Assembly: GCA_019914995.1 (NCBI GenBank)
Contig: CM034128.1
Location: forward strand, 8,248,501 to 8,312,500
DNA length: 64,000 nt
Direction of reading: 5' to 3'
Source of the DNA: Acanthochlamys bracteata
Taxonomy: Eukaryota > Streptophyta > Magnoliopsida > Pandanales > Velloziaceae
Shown one piece after another: positions 1 to 13,013 of this stretch. The position numbers and the translations under genes were made by a program. Each line of letters begins with the position of its first letter. Position 1 is the first letter of the stretch. The notes under the pieces were generated by a model. It did no database searches, was not told where the DNA came from, and was given only the letters and a program-made list of their open reading frames with translations.

Positions 1-134
1 CTAAACAAAGGGGGTGATGTTATGGTTCTTTAGCCGAAGCTTTAAAACCTACACTGATGGATAATACAGCTGCTTGAATCGCATGAATAAACACACAAAT
101 CAGAACTGCAACCAGTAGGGAAACAAGCTGCTCC

Positions 135-3100
135 TTAATAAGGACGGTACCGACGGCCGCGGCCCTCCTCATTTCTGGAGCCACTGCCACGTTCAACCCT
201 CCGTGGTGGCAGAGGAGGTGGCCCACCAGGCTGTTGTCTGAATGATTTTTGTATCAGAGAATGTCAAGTAAAAAATTGAAAAGGTCTTCATAAAAGTTTT
301 CAAAAGAATGAAGTCACATCTGAATGGCAAGATTTGCTACTTACAGAACATAACCAAGGCGGCCATCAGGTAATACCATAGGAACCATTTTCATACCGGA
401 CGGCATTGGTCCTCTACCATATATCATTGGCTGCAAATGCCACACACATTACATGGTCAGTAAGATAAGATGCAGAAAAAGGAGATTTACACATCAAGCT
501 TAACTAATGCAAACTAGGCACGAATACTAATTGACTTTCATATAAACAGTTGACAAAGCACTTCAAAAAAGTGCTATTCACAGCCCAACAAGGGCTTGCT
601 TTAAAAATACGAGCAGAAAACCGAGTTTGGTGTATATCAAGCTTAACTACTACAAACTATAATGTAACTTGAACCACTTTCATAATAAACAGTCGAAAAA
701 GCACTTCATGACCCATTCAAAAGTCATGAAGGGCTTTGATTTCAGGCAAGGTTAAGGTGATTGATTTTAGTTAACATACATGCACAAGAATCACCATAAG
801 CATCCAATAAATTTCAGCCTTCTCAAACTCTATCCTAGAAGAGGGAAAACAAGAAACAAGATGGCAACCGCATTGGCCCAAACAAACAGCATTTCCGTCA
901 ATAAGACTTGCATTAGCAGAATCCATCATTTTCGCAGTCAACACGAAAGATAGCATTGAACAAGAAAAACAAATTTCTCCAAACAAAATTACCAATGGCA
1001 CCAAAACTTTGTTTCTTTGCAACTTTGCAAAAAGAGAACTATAATATTCAATCAAGATGGAGTCTTCTTGTTTATACAACAAGACTCACCTGACTAGCAG
1101 CAGCAGCAGCACCAACTCCAGCACCATATGCCCCATAAGGATCTCCAGGGTAACCATAACTAGGATATGGCGAAACAGGCCCACTTCTATATGGGTTCAA
1201 AATGCTAGATTTCTTATCAGTTTGAGGTCTAGCAAGTGTGACTTCCAGAACATGACCTGAGATTTAGAATAGACCAGATAATTTGTTCATAATTGTGAAG
1301 AAATGGGCCAAATCATTTAAGGTGCCACTCGAATGTTATATATGCAACAGGACTTAAGAAGGTCACAATATGGAGCATGTGCCCATATTTGAAAGAATTT
1401 AGGTAATGAAAAGACTTCAGGTAGCAAGATGCAGGTAAATATTCGCACAGAATTTAGTAAAGAAGGTTAAATGATGAGTGCACGTCTTAAACAGATAATT
1501 TATGAGGACAAATTGACTAGGGCAACACTCTATAGAACTTGACAAAAGGATATAACAAGCATTGTCAAGTTGGGAAACTAACAGAAGACTAAAGAACTTA
1601 CCATCGATTTCATACTTCTCTGCTCCTTTTAATGCTTTCAACGCACTAGATCTTTCAGCAAAATGGACAAACCCGAAGTCCCTTTTGCTCTGCCCAGCTT
1701 TAGCGGGTGGGAGAACAACTTTTGTAACTTCACCATGACGCCCAAAAAGCTCCTTTAACTTATCTGGTGCCACATTCTCTGGCAAATTTTTCACGTATAG
1801 AACTTTGACCTGTCAAAATGTAAAATATAGCATAATCATTACGGATCAAACATAACTGTTTACTTCCAGGTAAAATGACATCTGAAGAATTTTCTGAAAG
1901 CAGCAACTTCTGTTAGACCAACAAAGAAGATAACAGAGTTCATTTTTTAAAGAGATAAACTAATCATTCAGAAAATGTAAATCATGTCCCAAGCAAGAGA
2001 AAAAAGATGGTAAATAAGTTTTATTGGGGATCCTACGAATAGATGGCAAATACCTAATAAACTTTTGAAAATAAGTTTCACAAAAAGAAAAAGGTAAAAT
2101 ACCAGTAATTAAACAAAAGAACATTAGTCTCAGTTCATATCAGCAGCAACTGAGTTTGTAAATCGTTGTATTTACAGGTACTTTCTTGTGCAAATCCATT
2201 TATCCAAAAGAAAGTTAGCAGTGTCATAGCATACAAACAGAAGGTATTGGGTAACAAAAGAATTACTCCCTGAAGAATCAGTAATTTGTGGCCACTCATG
2301 CATTCAAGTGAGTAAGCATTTTCAGATAGTTACCAGAGTCTCAAATACTGCAGAGAAGATAAGATAGTAACATCTACATTAAGTAACTTTGCTAGGCCCA
2401 ACCATATGGTATTACTCCAACAGCGTCAGTGACTCAATATGCAAAGTTTCCTATAGGACCAAAGTCTAAAGAACTATCCATAAACACCATCTGATGCCAT
2501 ATTAAGTATCCCATCAATCATTTTATATTGGATACTTCAACAAATTTTGACAGGCTAACAAGGAGCTATTCACCAACGGTTAATAATCTTAAGCTTCAAT
2601 AAGTAGCACGACTTAAGCTGGCATAAGCGGACCTTATCTAATTTTTGCATATATAATATGAAAGTTCAAGAAAGTCAAGCAGTTCAAGTGAGAGAAGTCT
2701 GATGCATGAAGGCAATGCTAGCATTAGCAATTGCCTTGATCTCTCGACCATGGAGCTAAAATGGCCTATTTCTGATAAACACTAGTCTTAGCATGCTCCT
2801 TGCGAATGTATGGATAGAAAATCGATGAGAACTGTCACACTAACTGCAATGAGACACCATAATAGAAACATGAAACTTAGCTTTCTCCCTAATTTAATCA
2901 ATTACAAGTTCCAAATTTTCAAGAACAGGGGAAGAAGTAAGAAATGAGTCGTGAAAAGAGCAATTATCTACTATTAAAAACATAGAATTCCATAAAGTTG
3001 TTTACTTGCACCAAAACAAAAGTACAAGGACAAATTGAAAGAATGTGGTAATCATATAGAAAGAACAATTACATGGAGAATGGCATTTTGTTAAATATTT

Positions 3101-4431
3101 TTACTTCTAAATTTTCCTGTCCTGTCATACAAGAAGCCAGGATTCTAATTCATGGTTTCTGGATTTTAAGTAAGTATACTATAAATTATATCTTAGCCAC
3201 TCACAAAACCTAGAAAAATTTTATCATATCGAAAAAAAATACCTTCTTTAGCAATAATGCATGGCCGTGGAAACATCCATAACTTTTCTATTAAACAACT
3301 GTACCTGAGCAGCGGCAGAAGACTCAGATGAATTTTTGGGTTCAGCCCAGCTAACACTAGGTCGACTTCCATCGATATTAAAATTTGCATCTGACATTTT
3401 CTGCCTAGCATAATCAGCACATGCATGGTTGTAATACTCGACAAAAATGAATCCCCTATTACGTCCTGGATTTTGTGCATCCTGTAAGGACATTGATAAC
3501 TAAGCAAATGATAATGCAGAGAGTATAGGAACTGACTAGAACAAATGCCAAAAGGGCTATCACCTTAAAGCATTCAATATTTTCAACTCCAGGACCCGCC
3601 TTATCCAAAACTTTTCTCAATTCTTGCTCTGTTAAACTCTTTGGAATGTTACCAATAAATAATCTGTGTTTGACTTGGGACAAGGAACATCTTAAAGTTC
3701 TTCCCTGCACAAGAATGGTTTACAAAAGCGTTAACTCTTAGAAGGGAAAGAAACACTTTCCCAATATAATTACCTTGAACTCTTTGTCATGAATCTCCTC
3801 GATGGCTTTCTGAGCAGCATCCCTTTCACTGAATCCTATAAATGCAAATCCCTTGCTTTCTTTTGTATCTTTATCCCTCACCAATTTTACCTGCTAAGAA
3901 CTGTTAAACTACTTTGCGTTCAAAAAGATTGACACAAATAGATGAATACGACACCCTTCTTACCTCGAAAATCTCACCATAAGGCTCACAAAGTTCCTGC
4001 AAGTCATCCTCATTTGCATCGCGCGGAAGACCACCTATGAAGACCTCCGAACCATGAGGTGGAAGTGCGAGCAACTCTTGGCGTTTCTCTCTATCCTCAT
4101 AGCCAGCATTGGAATCATCTAGGTTCTCTTCGTTCATTGATGATGGGGCAAAATTCTCATTCTCGACTTCAGTTGCATGCTCCTTGTCTTCCTCCTCACC
4201 ACCGTCATGTTCATGCTCTTCTTCAGCATACTCATCCATCGCCTTTTGATAATGCTCTTCATCATCTACTTCGTCTCTTAAATCTTGCTCTTCCTCTTCC
4301 CCATATTCGTTCACAGCCTTCCTATACCTTTCCTCATCACCACCTTCTTCATCATACATCGTATCATCAATGTCGTTGTCACCGTCAAGATCAACATGCT
4401 CCTCAACCTCGTCCTGCTCGTGATCCGTCAT
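135..4431 (-). CDS. LIF2-like: hnRNP Q / LIF2-like protein with three RRMs
   Basis: Nuclear RNA-binding protein of the plant hnRNP Q/SYNCRIP-like group; Arabidopsis LIF2 of this group binds the Polycomb protein LHP1 and acts in transcription and floral repression. Coding exons on minus: 4431-3964, 3890-3774, 3704-3564, 3481-3305, 1809-1602, 1256-1090, 430-345 and 237-135. All join in frame at GT-AG sites to give 488 aa, close to LIF2's length. Residues 1-127 are strongly acidic (Asp/Glu runs with two similar repeats built on ERYRKAVNEY and EHYQKAMDEY). RRM1 has RNP2 VFIGGL (130-135) and RNP1 KGFAFIGF (169-176). RRM2 has LFIGNI (210-215) and RGFIFVEY (251-258). RRM3 has LYVKNL (305-310) and DFGFVHF (345-351). 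The tail is Gly/Pro/Tyr-rich and ends in an Arg/Gly segment. The ATG follows an upstream non-coding stretch and opens the acidic domain directly. The family assignment is firm; which LIF2 paralogue is inferred. Confidence 0.92.
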
Positions 4432-4476
4432 AGCTAAACTCCAATCTCCTCCCCCTTAAAATTCTATATAACTTAC

Positions 4477-4949
4477 CTGGAACAAGACATCAACAACAAA
4501 CAAATTACAGGATTAACAAAAGCAACAAAACAAAAAACAAAATTTTCCAAATTAATAGAAAAACAACCTACTGGAGAACCCCGAACAAATTTCAAGTCAT
4601 CATACATAGAAAAACAATATTAAAAACGATCATTTTGTACACAAATGTGTAACCGATCTATCGAGAAATAGCACCTTCTCTTAAATTTCTTTTTCCGGGT
4701 AGAATATCTCGCCTGGTTGCGATCATGAACAAAGTAAATCACACAGAGTCCAACAATAACAGCAGGATCTCCCATTTTTCTCTACCAAAAACTATAAAAC
4801 TAACAAATAGCAGGAACCCTAAACCTTTGTAATCAATAAAAACTAGATCCGTGGAATAAATGGGTAACAGGGTTTGATTAATTGGTGAATTTTTGATTGA
4901 AATTTCTGCTGGAAAACGAGAAATTAGATTAGATTTCGAGAGAGCTTAC
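4477..4949 (-). other. Probable 5' UTR intron of the hnRNP Q-like gene
   Basis: On the minus strand a donor reading CA|GTAAGC lies at 4949 and a pyrimidine-rich tract ending TTCCAG lies at 4478-4477, about 45 bases before the ATG at 4431. Splicing would join a short leader exon near 4950-5000 to the coding exon. 5' UTR introns are common in plant RNA-binding protein genes. This is inferred from splice signals only. Confidence 0.45.
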
Positions 4950-5061
4950 TGAAGGGTGGTGAGATAAAAGTAGAGCTCTTTTAGGAGTGAAACGAACCCC
5001 TTGGCTTTGCTCGAATCAACTCCCCGTACGAGACTTATCGATGGATGGCGAGTTGGCAGCG

Positions 5062-5082
5062 CTCTCTCTCTCTCTCTCTCTC
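5062..5082. repeat. (CT)n microsatellite upstream of the hnRNP Q-like gene
   Basis: About ten CT units directly upstream of the predicted minus-strand transcript start (GA repeats in the gene's orientation). GA/CT repeats are frequent in plant core promoters and 5' leaders. Confidence 0.8.
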
Positions 5083-5230
5083 AACGTAGAACTCATCCTT
5101 TACTCACGTGACTTGGCCAATTGGACATATCCTATACTTTATTGGGCTTTACTTGGGCTCATTAACCTTGTTGGGCTTCAAAGCGATAATAATAATAGAA
5201 TCAGGAGGTTTATCTTGTATTATGATTTAA

Positions 5231-5530
5231 GGTACGTTTTGGGATGACCTAAAAGAAATTTTGAAAATTAGTTTTTTGGGACTTCATAGTGTTTAGAAAA
5301 ATATTTATGAGTGCTTATAAAATAATTTTTTTAATATAAATAATACTATAGAAATTTTTCTAAAAAATAAGTTATATTTTTCATTAAAAAATACAATTGT
5401 AAGATATAATTTAAATTTTTTAAATATTTTTAAATTTTAAGAATTTTGTAGATTATTATAGAAAGGTTATTAAAAAATACAAAAATAAAAATTCTAAAAA
5501 AATGTTGAAGAGTACTGCCCAAACTGTGCC
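5231..5530. mobile_element. Short AT-rich MITE-like element
   Basis: The ends are inverted and related: left GGTACGTTTTGGGATGA, right (reverse complement) GGCACAGTTTGGGCAGT. They are flanked by TAA on the left (5228-5230) and TAG on the right (5531-5533). The interior is A/T-rich and non-coding. It belongs to the GGYGTGTTT-ended set seen several times in this window. The 3-bp flank would fit a PIF/Harbinger (Tourist-like) origin, but the right flank has one mismatch. Confidence 0.5.
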
Positions 5531-6550
5531 TAGATTTTTGCTTAAAATATAAGTTTTGGGTAAAATTTAAAAGTGTTTAGAATAGCTTATGAAAAAAAAA
5601 TAAAGTTCAGAATAATAAATTAAAATACAAAAATGGTAGTAAAAATAAAATTCTTCAATTAAAACGTGACTTTAACTGTTTAGTATATAGTGGAGTACTT
5701 TACACTTGAACTTGGATGCCGGATGACCTGAAATCTCTGAAGAACTTCTTTGGATTCAGTTAAATTTAGTGGGAGTTTTTTTAACATACGAAACTATAAA
5801 GCGAACAGTAGAGGAGCTGTAGTCTAGAGTACTGAAAATTTCTAAGTATAGCGGTTTCAAGTGAATCAGATAGTACAAATTATACAACACAGCTAAGCTA
5901 ACGTGTTGAAAGTTCTAGTAGCCCTACAAACACTTAAGAGCTTTGAATAGAGCAGTTCATCTTGCTTATATTAATTGCATTTAAAGCGTATTCACAAGCT
6001 ACGAATTCACAAGCAATGAACTCCCATATCAGCTTATATTAATCCTTGCAATGAACTCCCATATCAGCTACGAATTCACAAGCTCTCCCTGCCCTTGTAT
6101 GTTCACACGAATCTGCTAAACCTAATAAACTAAGGATTTGTTCACCTTTTTAAAAATGAGTTAAAAAATAAATTAAAAAGTTAGTTAATTAATAAAATAA
6201 TAAAAAAATATATATTTAATTTTTATGTTTATTTATTATAACTTTTTAGATTTAAACTATTACTATTGTAAAATAAATTTAAAAATAAGTTATTAAAATG
6301 TTTTAATAAAAATAATAAAAAGTATTTGAAACTGTCTTTTTAAAAGTGAATTTGAAATCCTTTTCGTATAAAAAGTATTTGGAATTCAAGTTTTTTAGTT
6401 CCTCATAGAAAAGGTATGCCCTAAACTAAAACATTTTAAAACCATTATCTTAAACATTTTAAAATGGACAAATTAATAAAACCCTGCTACAACTGTACAA
6501 CAGTCCATCCCATCAAATGGAAACAGAATTTTCTTTGAAAGATAAGGTTT
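5531..6550. other. Intergenic spacer
   Basis: No open frame with coding character. There are A/T-rich runs, especially 6150-6360 with many AATAAAA/TTTTTA stretches that look like another decayed short repeat. A local duplication near 6000-6085 repeats the words CAATGAACTCCCATATCAGC and CTACGAATTCACAAGC. Confidence 0.6.
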
Positions 6551-6931
6551 TTTGTCCTTAACCAAGATTGATTGTACCCTAAAATTAAGCCAAGCCAATA
6601 CTTACCAAGTGGTCCATGTCACATCTCCGACGAGCACTTTCTCCGTCTCTCGGATGAGAATCACTATTATCACTTGCGTGCTTTTGCTTATCTCATGTTT
6701 TTTATTCAGTCAGTCAGATAGCAAGAGTTCTCTCAGTTCTCTGTTAGCTCAATTCCCAATTCATACATTCAACGCTACAGCAAAAAAGAACAAAAATAAC
6801 CGTACAACAGCAGCGCGCTAAAACCAGCGCCACGACGTAACCAGTATTAATCCTTCCTCGGCCTTGTCACTACTCCCGAGATTGCATTTGGATTCCTGAA
6901 TGCTAAGCTGCCGGTGTTTGTTGATTCTTGA

Positions 6932-8824
6932 CTAGCGTAACCATCGCCGCAGATCAGTAGTCGAGGACGGTGAGATTTCGCTTTCAGTGTAGGTCGATGA
7001 TACATTGGAACGCTGCTCTGAGAAGACACACCCGTGCACGCTCTTGAGGCTAGGGCTACGCAAGCTTTGTGAGTACCCGTAAGGATCAGGCACGGGGAAG
7101 GTGAGCCTTTTCTTTGCTGAAAATCCGCTGCTGCCACTAAAACTTGTTCGTTCACATTCGGGAGTCCCAGGACATTGACGTGGTGCACTCTGGGAGCGTA
7201 ACCTTGCTTTAGCGGATTCTGTAGCAGCCATGTAGCTGGGCACTGTTGTCTGCTGGCTTTGTTGATGATGATGCAAGGGTTGGTGGCTAGTTGTTGTCGG
7301 AGCATTGCTGTAATAGGAATAGTAGGCAGAGCTCCGGTGCTCATCGCGAGCGCTGCACCGCGGGCTTGCAGAACGAACCTGGACAGTACGGGGTTTAGCA
7401 GGGGAAGGTGTTGCAGGGGAACGGTGATGGAGCGGTGGGTTTTGGCGTCGGCTAGTAGAAGGGGTTGAGTAGGATAAGGGACGAGCAGTGTCGATCCCTA
7501 GTGTTTTAATAGGGTCTCTGTGATCTGTTGAGGTTCTAGCTCTGCTGCTATAGTCCCATGATGTTCTTGATGCCATCCACCTGTCCAGCCACCGGGGTGG
7601 ATGCTGGTCTACTCCGCTACTGCTACGGTACCCTTCTTCCCCTTCTTCCTCGAGAGAAGGAGATGAGTTCCTGTCTGATCTCCGTAGCTGCCATGTCGAA
7701 AACAGAGCAAAGTCGGCCAAATGAAGCAGAGAGAAAAAGAAAGATAACATACAGCCTAATCAATACTTGTTGGGAGAAGGCGTAGGGAAGAGCTGTCTCT
7801 CGCTTCAAAGCAGCTACTTTCCTTCCCTGCAGCTTTGCTTGAATATCCTCGATCTTTCGTGGCCTCTCCTCCCTGTCGTTAGAAAAGCTACTTGCTTCCC
7901 TTGACTGTACATACCACCATGTCAAAGATCAGATACAAAACATAGTGCATCATCACTAAAAAATAGTTCAATCCATTGCTTAATTGCTACCATTGATCTT
8001 CGTTCAGCAGCAGCAATGTCATGAAGGTAATGAGAGTCCCAGAAAGAGGTGTCGCAACTGAAGGAAGACATGTTACTGCCAGCGGCGCTGCACCCAGGTG
8101 CCGCGGAGCCAGCAACAGTGCGTTCTTGCGAGAGGCGTACCCGTTCGTCACGAACCCGTGCTTGTACCCGTACTAGAGCTTGCATGCATCGCAAGGTCAT
8201 GTTCGCCTGCTTCCTAACATTGTTGCCACGCACCAGTGCCTGAAGCTTCACCAGCCCTCTCAATGCTCTCAATGCCCTTCTTGCCTTTCCCAAACCACCA
8301 ATATTAGAACAACCAAAAAGTAAAAACATTTTGGAAAGTTTATACAGCAGAAGCCTTAGATGTTGTTACCAAGTATCCTCTGAAGGATGTTTGAATGACA
8401 ATGGCGGCGTGTTCTCGTGCAAAGCTAGCTGAAGGGCGCGTGAGCCTCACAACCTCCGCCGCAGCCTGAGCAGTGGCCACTGCAGCTTCTGCTGTGGCTG
8501 CAGTTGCAACAGCAACCGCAAAAGCATGTCTTTGCTCCGGCGTGACTGAAGGAGCTACAAGCACTGCTGTCTTCATCTGAACTTGCTGCTGTTGCTGCTG
8601 CGATAACGGAGTTTCTTGTACCGTCGATTTCCGGAATATCCATGATCTTCTCTTCTCCCTCTTCTGCTACCAAGAATAAGAAAGCAGCATAATTAAAGAA
8701 ACAAGCCAGTCTACTGTTTGAGAGAAGAGTTAAAGCAAACCTTGTCTTCGTCGGAGTCTTTGGAAGGAGAACGGAAGGCTCGCTTTACAGCTGTCAACCA
8801 GGAGCTCGCCCCCTTCTTTCCCAT
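6932..8824 (-). CDS. IQD: IQ67-domain (IQD) calmodulin-binding protein
   Basis: Plant IQD proteins are scaffolds that bind calmodulin and often associate with microtubules, the plasma membrane or the nucleus. Coding exons on minus: 8824-8741, 8666-8370 (or from 8663 if the next AG is used), 8284-7991, 7904-7767 and 7687-6932. They give about 522 aa and end in TAG. The protein starts [20 protein letters not shown], the typical basic N-terminus of the family. The IQ67 region spans roughly residues 115-180: the first IQ motif ([13 protein letters not shown]) is split by the intron that conventionally interrupts IQ67, followed by [13 protein letters not shown] and [12 protein letters not shown]. 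Further downstream are the family blocks [22 protein letters not shown]-like ALPYAFSQQ, and RWLDRWMA. The C-terminal half is Ser/Pro/Arg-rich and ends DLRRWLR. Length and motif order suggest the IQD17/18 subgroup, which is inferred. Confidence 0.91.
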
Positions 8825-10505
8825 GAATTTTGCAGCATTTACACCATCACACCAACCAACTCTCCGGCGCTGCCTAAATGGATGAAAAGATGAAAATGGC
8901 GGATCTCCAACTGCAGCTATAAGAAATATTTCACTGCTCCCTCTCTTTATTAAGAAAGAGTGCAGCTCCGTAGTGTGTAATGAATAGTTGCAGAGTACGA
9001 GATGTAACTCTCAATACTGCAACTGCAACATAGTAATCAATCAAACCCAAACTTAAAAAGCTAAACTGCAACCCAACCCCCAAAAGTAGACTTTTGAAGC
9101 TAACCTGGCTAGCTAGGCGTGTCTGATTGATTACATCAATATAGTGAAGAGATTAATATAATGAAAGAGGTTAACGTTGGAGGAGAGGGTTAGTGGGAAT
9201 ATGGGAAAGCTGTAGAAAGACGACAATAAACATATACCTCTCAAAGGTAAAGCACGGAGACATGATTAAACAGTAGAGAGAGTGAGAAGATCTCGAGGGA
9301 CAAACAAAAATTAGAAACAGTTATTGGTAGGAGTGCTCAGTCTCGTGCTATCATTCCAGCTTTGCTTTGCCTTCGAGTCGGAAGCACATGCCCAACCCAG
9401 GCATAGTCCCAGTTCCCATGAGTTTAGCCATTCTCGCAACGTTAGATTTTTGTTTTCTTCTTTATATTTAATTGACCGTTTAAGCTCTTCAATTAGATTA
9501 ACTCCTCAAATTGGTCAATGCAGATGGATAGAATCTATCCTCGAAATGCTGTCTCAACTTTTATAAAAATGAAAACAGTCGCCTTTTTATTTTTAGCTTT
9601 AATGAAGCTTTTGGAATGAAGGAATGTGTCGAGTATACAGTGATGTAACTAGTGTTCCAGTTCATAGAGCTTCGTTCTCCAATATGATCAGCATAAGATA
9701 TGATAGAATATAAAACAATAACAGAACGAAACAACGAAAGGCAGAGCAAGAAGAAGTTGAAGTAAAGGCAGTCTGCAGGTTAGCAGCAGGGATCGAGACA
9801 TTTATGTGTATTAATATTTGAGAGACAAAGGTTATTGTTTGTTATCGAGTTGGTGTTTTTGTGATTCGCAGGGAAGCAGAGAACGAGAGAGGAGGAAAGA
9901 AGACGGAAGAGCCAAAAGGCTGGTCAAACAAAACAGGTCTGAGAACCAAAAAATTACCGGCGACTGCTGAGCACAATTTGGCGTCTGGTTCACTGATCTG
10001 TTGAAGTTCTATATCCGAGATGCCTGTCATCTTGGAACTATTTAATTTAATTATTGCTGATTACAAGCCTAGTCAGTGAGTTGGATGATGCTTACGAGAC
10101 ATTAATGTTGTTGGATTCTTGTGGATTGGTTACCAGCTATTGAATCATCTGCCAGCCTACTGCCACAGTCTTACTACTAGAGATCGTATTGAATTTCTGA
10201 TTGGATTCCGTTCGGACTTAACCTGGACTTGATATTTTATGAAGGTCATTTCATGGATTGTTCAATCCACAATCTACTGATGTATTGTGGCTGTTCATAA
10301 AGGAAGCTAGGCTTTTTTACCTACTGTAAAGGTTGCCTATGTTAAACCCCTTCAAATTACACATACAAAAGCATGAGGTTAGTCACCATGAGCATGATCT
10401 ACGTATTAAAGTTGAGTCTCAACTTCAAAAATTAGTACTTTAAGGCAAACAATGCTCGCGAAGAATACCAATGCTCTAAGGAGAAGGTTATGGCATCAGT
10501 CACAT

Positions 10506-10535
10506 CTTGGTGTTGCTACTAAGTGCAACACCAAG
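10506..10535. repeat. Perfect 11-bp inverted repeat (hairpin)
   Basis: CTTGGTGTTGC and GCAACACCAAG are exact reverse complements separated by 8 bases. There is no gene next to it and no T-run after it. The role is unknown and it may be a chance palindrome. Confidence 0.7.
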
Positions 10536-11484
10536 AGCGTGATAACTGTTGAATTAAAAGTGAATAAATTAATTCTATATTGAATAAAAATAAGATTAAT
10601 ATACTCAAAAATTACATAACTTATTAACTTAAGTTTTTTGAGTTAGATTGAACTTTCTAATGTATTGATCGGACTCTTCGGATATCTTAGTTTGACTAAT
10701 TCTTCCGATGTTGTATCTCTCCTACAATAACATGTTCTAGTTGCATGTGATCCTCAACTTTCATCTTAGATATGAGACTACTGATTTCAATGATAGCAAC
10801 AACAATATCAATAGTACTGGAAACTGTCTGGCAGGGCTTTTCCAATTTGCATGTCCTTCCTAGTTTAGGCCTGCTTGTGTTGTTCATGGGCTCTTTACGG
10901 AATTTATTTGAGAGTAGGACCAATTGATCTGAGTTAAATATATTCTCAAAATTTTTGTAACAAAACCGAGTATCATTTGATTATTTACAAGTTCTTGGTG
11001 CGTTTAGTTCATCACTTACGATATTACTTAAACAATTAATGGAAAAAAAGTAAAAATAATATTAATGATTTAATTTTACATCCTACTGGATACATATTAA
11101 GATACATATATGAACTAACAATAATGACTATATTCATTTTTATGCATGTTCATGTTGAGTACATATATACAATACATATATGGTCTACCCACTACAATCT
11201 GATATAACCTATCAAATTCATTGTTGATCAAATAATATCAGTTAGTCTAATAATGTTTGAAGCCTTAATGTGGTATGCAAACTTTGTGGTAAAAGTTTAT
11301 TAGTTAATAGTAGAAGTCATATACAATAAAATTGATAATACATACAAAAATGATTATAAAAAAAATGATTAATTAATTTTAATATATTTTGTCCTCTGAA
11401 ATCTGTTCGGCACTTTGATCATCACAATTAAGAGGTGTAAGTCCATCATGAGCAATATCCATAACAGAAAGTAATTACCTCATA

Positions 11485-11900
11485 CAAGGATGTCAAAATC
11501 GGAATTTTAAGTTGAATCGTTTCGCTTGCATAGAATCGTAAGATCTTACTTATCAGTAACTTTTTTATAAAATTATTTAATACTTTTAAAATTTTAGATA
11601 GTACTTATTAAAATTTCTGAAAATTCAAAACATAATTTTTCTTATATTTCATCTTATTGTAATAATTAACAATATTTAGTTGTGGATCAGATAATCTATA
11701 TTATTAATATTTTTTTATATTTTATTTAGCTCATTATCATAACTTCTTTATAGACTATATTATTATTTTATAAATGACACTTATATAATTATATCTATAT
11801 CTAGAAAATCTAATTTTTTATGTAATCAATCAATTAGGTGACAAATAATCGTCTTTATCGCCTCAAAATAAATAAGAAAAAAATTAAAAATACCACCTCA
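11485..11900. repeat. Partial copy of the 17.9-kb hAT-like repeat
   Basis: It starts CAAGGATGTCAAAATCGGAA and continues with GAATCGTTTCGCTTG, closely matching the left end of the element at 17929 (CAAAGTTGTCAAAATCGGAA, then GATCGTTTCGCTTGA). The matching right end is not found, so the copy is truncated or has diverged. The right boundary given here is approximate. Confidence 0.55.
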
Positions 11901-12118
11901 TAGTATAATTTCTTGCTCCTATAACAAACCCCTCGAAGAATAAATCAAACACCACCGCACCTAGTACAAACGAACGATGAATATTTTCTACCTATTCTAG
12001 CTTCACTCAAAATTCTCGAAAGCTCTACTGAATTATAAAGATTATTTATAAATCGTAAGATCTTAAATAGGATCATAATTTTAAAGATTTTAGGATTAAA
12101 ATAGAGATCTTAAGAATC

Positions 12119-12240
12119 AGAAGTAAGATTAGAATCTTGTATCAAATGGGATAATGAGATGCATTACTTCTTAAGGATTAGAAGTAAGATCAAAATCTTG
12201 TATCAAGTGGGATAACGAGATGCATTATTTCTTAAGGATT
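12119..12240. repeat. 61-bp tandem duplication
   Basis: Two adjacent 61-bp units both read AGAAGTAAGAT..AATCTTGTATCAA..GGGATAA.GAGATGCATTA.TTCTTAAGGATT with few differences. A third partial unit follows to about 12270. It is non-coding. Confidence 0.8.
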
Positions 12241-13013
12241 AGAAATAAGATCAGAAGTAAGATCAAAATCAAATTTGATGATGATCACCATCATCATCAT
12301 TGTTGGTTTTTCAAGCGCGACGAGATACACTTAATCCGAAAGGTGTTTAAAGATGCCTTATCTATCAAATCAAAATAAATGTATGTATAAAAAACTATTC
12401 AAGCTAATATCCAAGATTTTATTCGTAGAACAAAATAGATAACATTTTAGAGAAAAATAGAGACGAGATAAGAATAATTATTCACCCTTATAACTCACTT
12501 TTTTAGTAATTTATTTTTTGATAAAATATCACATATTAAAATTATGTTTTATTTGATAGAAATTAAGTTTTATAAAAATGGGTTTCGTAAAATTGAATTT
12601 GAATAAAAAGTAAATTAGAGATAAGTTCAATGAGTTTGAAATTAATTGAAACACATTAAAGACGTTTGAACTCAAATTTTAATATTAAAAAAAAATCATA
12701 TAACTAAAATTGTTTTGATAAGCTACTTTTTTGAAATCACTTTCTATACAAATAGACACACCCACACTTATTCAACAATGTGGAATATACTTGTATCATA
12801 GGTAACGCCAGGTATTATACTTCCATATGAGAAACTAGCTGTGACATGGGTTGCCTTTTCAGACATTTGCAGATCAACGTTATGAGGACTGAGGAGTCAG
12901 AGCAAGATGCACCCCTTCAAAATTAAAAAAATAACACAAGAGAGTAAGACACCGATTTGTAGTGCATTTCAACATCTCATTTTAATTTTTAATTTTATAT
13001 TTTTTAATGAACT

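Larger units (their letters stand above)
8825..13008. other. Intergenic spacer upstream of the IQD gene
   Basis: 8825-9320 probably contains the IQD leader and promoter, but I could not fix a start site. From 9.3 to 13.0 kb I see no credible coding frame. The supported items are a perfect hairpin (10506-10535), a truncated copy of the repeat found at 17.9 kb (from 11485), and a 61-bp tandem duplication (12119-12240). The rest is A/T-rich unique-looking DNA. Confidence 0.6.

Noticed and set aside
6552..6821. 89-codon plus-strand frame with a signal-peptide-like start
   Set aside because: The frame does not begin at a convincing ATG context, contains no mature-domain motif and lies in the 3' flank of the IQD gene.
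11477..11902. Repeat of ACCTCATA on both sides of the truncated 11.5-kb repeat
   Set aside because: It could be an 8-bp target duplication, but the sequence next to the right copy does not match the expected terminal repeat. I treat the match as possible coincidence.
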